A DNA stretch of 12,968 nt from an uncultured Atopobium sp. (lineage in GTDB: Bacteria > Actinomycetota > Coriobacteriia > Coriobacteriales > Atopobiaceae), in the NCBI GenBank assembly GCA_938036925.1, contig CALHVU010000053.1, forward strand, positions 1-12,968, written 5' to 3'. The number at the start of each line of letters is the position of its first letter. The first letter of the stretch is position 1. Below the pieces are notes generated by a model. The model ran no database searches. It saw only the letters and a program-made list of their open reading frames with translations, and was not told the origin of the DNA. Positions 12,565 to 12,968 of the stretch are shown here, piece by piece. The position numbers and the translations under genes are program-made.

Positions 12565-12909
12565 ATGCATGAGCTGGGAATTGCGTTTTACCTCATAGAT
12601 ATGGTTGAGGATCTGGGAAAACAGAATAACCTCACTTCTGTTGCGCGTGTAAAGTTGCAGCTAGGGGAGGTATCTGGAGTTGTTCCAACGTATTTGTTGG
12701 ATGTATGGCGCTGGGCAGCTGATCGCACAGAGCTGCTACACGGAGCTCAGCTAGAAATTGAAGAAGTTCCAGCTCTAACACAGTGTTTATCATGTAATAA
12801 AACGTACGCTACGGTAACGTATGGTCGCACATGTCCTTACTGTTCTAGCGAGAAAACAGAACTCATCCAAGGCTTAGAAATTGAGCTTGCTGAGATTGAG
12901 GCTACCTAG
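12565..12909 (+). CDS. hypA: Nickel/zinc metallochaperone HypA
   Basis: A 114-residue HypA, normal family length, which binds nickel and passes it with HypB to an apo-enzyme. The start must be this ATG because the N-terminal Met-His-Glu (His2, Glu3) is the nickel site of the family. MHELGIA is the classic opening, and a longer start would destroy the site. The zinc site is C74-x2-C77 and C90-x2-C93. The ribosome-binding site is poor (GGA at 12552-12554, 10 bases away), so translation may depend on coupling to the flavoprotein gene, which ends 23 bases upstream. Separation of hypA from hypB by a 3-kb gene is unusual, since they are usually adjacent. Confidence 0.96.
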   Translation: MHELGIAFYLIDMVEDLGKQNNLTSVARVKLQLGEVSGVVPTYLLDVWRWAADRTELLHGAQLEIEEVPALTQCLSCNKTYATVTYGRTCPYCSSEKTELIQGLEIELAEIEAT

Positions 12910-12968
12910 CATTTGTAATTTCTATGAAGTATAGATACGCCCGGCACAGTGGCTTGTTGACATGTGGC
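12910..12968. other. Non-coding 3' end of the window
   Basis: No terminator hairpin follows hypA and no reading frame begins here. A consensus TTGACA at 12957-12962 could be the -35 of a promoter for a gene beyond the window, but its -10 would lie outside. GTGGC is repeated at 12949-12953 and 12964-12968. Confidence 0.25.

Noticed and set aside
12926..12962. A - strand promoter using TATACT (12933-12928)
   Set aside because: No acceptable -35 at the right distance, and it would point into the end of hypA with no gene to serve.
1..12968. CRISPR arrays, insertion sequences, tRNA or rRNA genes
   Set aside because: No regularly spaced repeats, transposase-like frames or tRNA/rRNA signatures were seen on either strand.

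Overview
This window is the rpoB-rpoC core RNA polymerase operon of an anaerobic actinobacterium, followed by a four-gene cluster that looks like a nickel-responsive HypA/HypB locus; all genes are on the + strand. The taxonomic call is inference. The beta and beta' chains read like actinobacterial enzymes: beta' has a charged coiled-coil insert after its N-terminal zinc finger, and beta lacks the large insert that E. coli has before its GDKxAGRHGNKG motif. The moderate GC and the anaerobic-type iron-sulfur flavoprotein suggest class Coriobacteriia, perhaps the Atopobiaceae (Lancefieldella/Atopobium type). No marker in the window proves this.

Layout: 1-264 is the upstream and leader region of rpoB, with two small hairpins, several candidate sigma-70-type promoters and a strong ribosome-binding site. 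rpoB is 265-3780 and rpoC is 3786-8216, with only 5 bases between them. 8217-8400 holds a palindrome, an intrinsic terminator and a promoter/operator candidate. Then come an ArsR/SmtB-type metal sensor (8401-8784), hypB (8814-9488), a 1001-residue multi-cluster Fe-S flavoprotein (9536-12541) and hypA (12565-12909). The last 59 bases hold no complete gene.

How the genes work together: RpoB and RpoC form the catalytic core of RNA polymerase. In the second cluster, HypB (a GTPase) and HypA (a Ni/Zn metallochaperone) normally deliver nickel to a nickel enzyme. The ArsR protein carries the complete D-x-H-x10-H-x2-H metal site of CzrA/NmtR-type sensors plus a His/Cys-rich N-terminal tail, so it probably controls the cluster in response to nickel, cobalt or zinc. 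The flavoprotein between hypB and hypA joins a winged-helix/Cys-rich module, ferredoxin motifs and a GltD/NfnL-type FAD-NAD(P) reductase. Its role is unknown. No hypCDEF, hydrogenase or other nickel enzyme is in the window.

The most unusual part is the RNA polymerase itself. The beta' subunit carries a C-terminal extension containing a domain that aligns without gaps to the DNA-binding C-terminal domain of the alpha subunit, including the positions of its key Arg and Asn. The beta fork-loop-2 segment is replaced by a sequence about 8 residues longer, with none of the normally conserved R-E-R-A-G. The trigger helix has Ile in place of a near-universal Phe. Together these suggest a lineage with a remodelled core polymerase.
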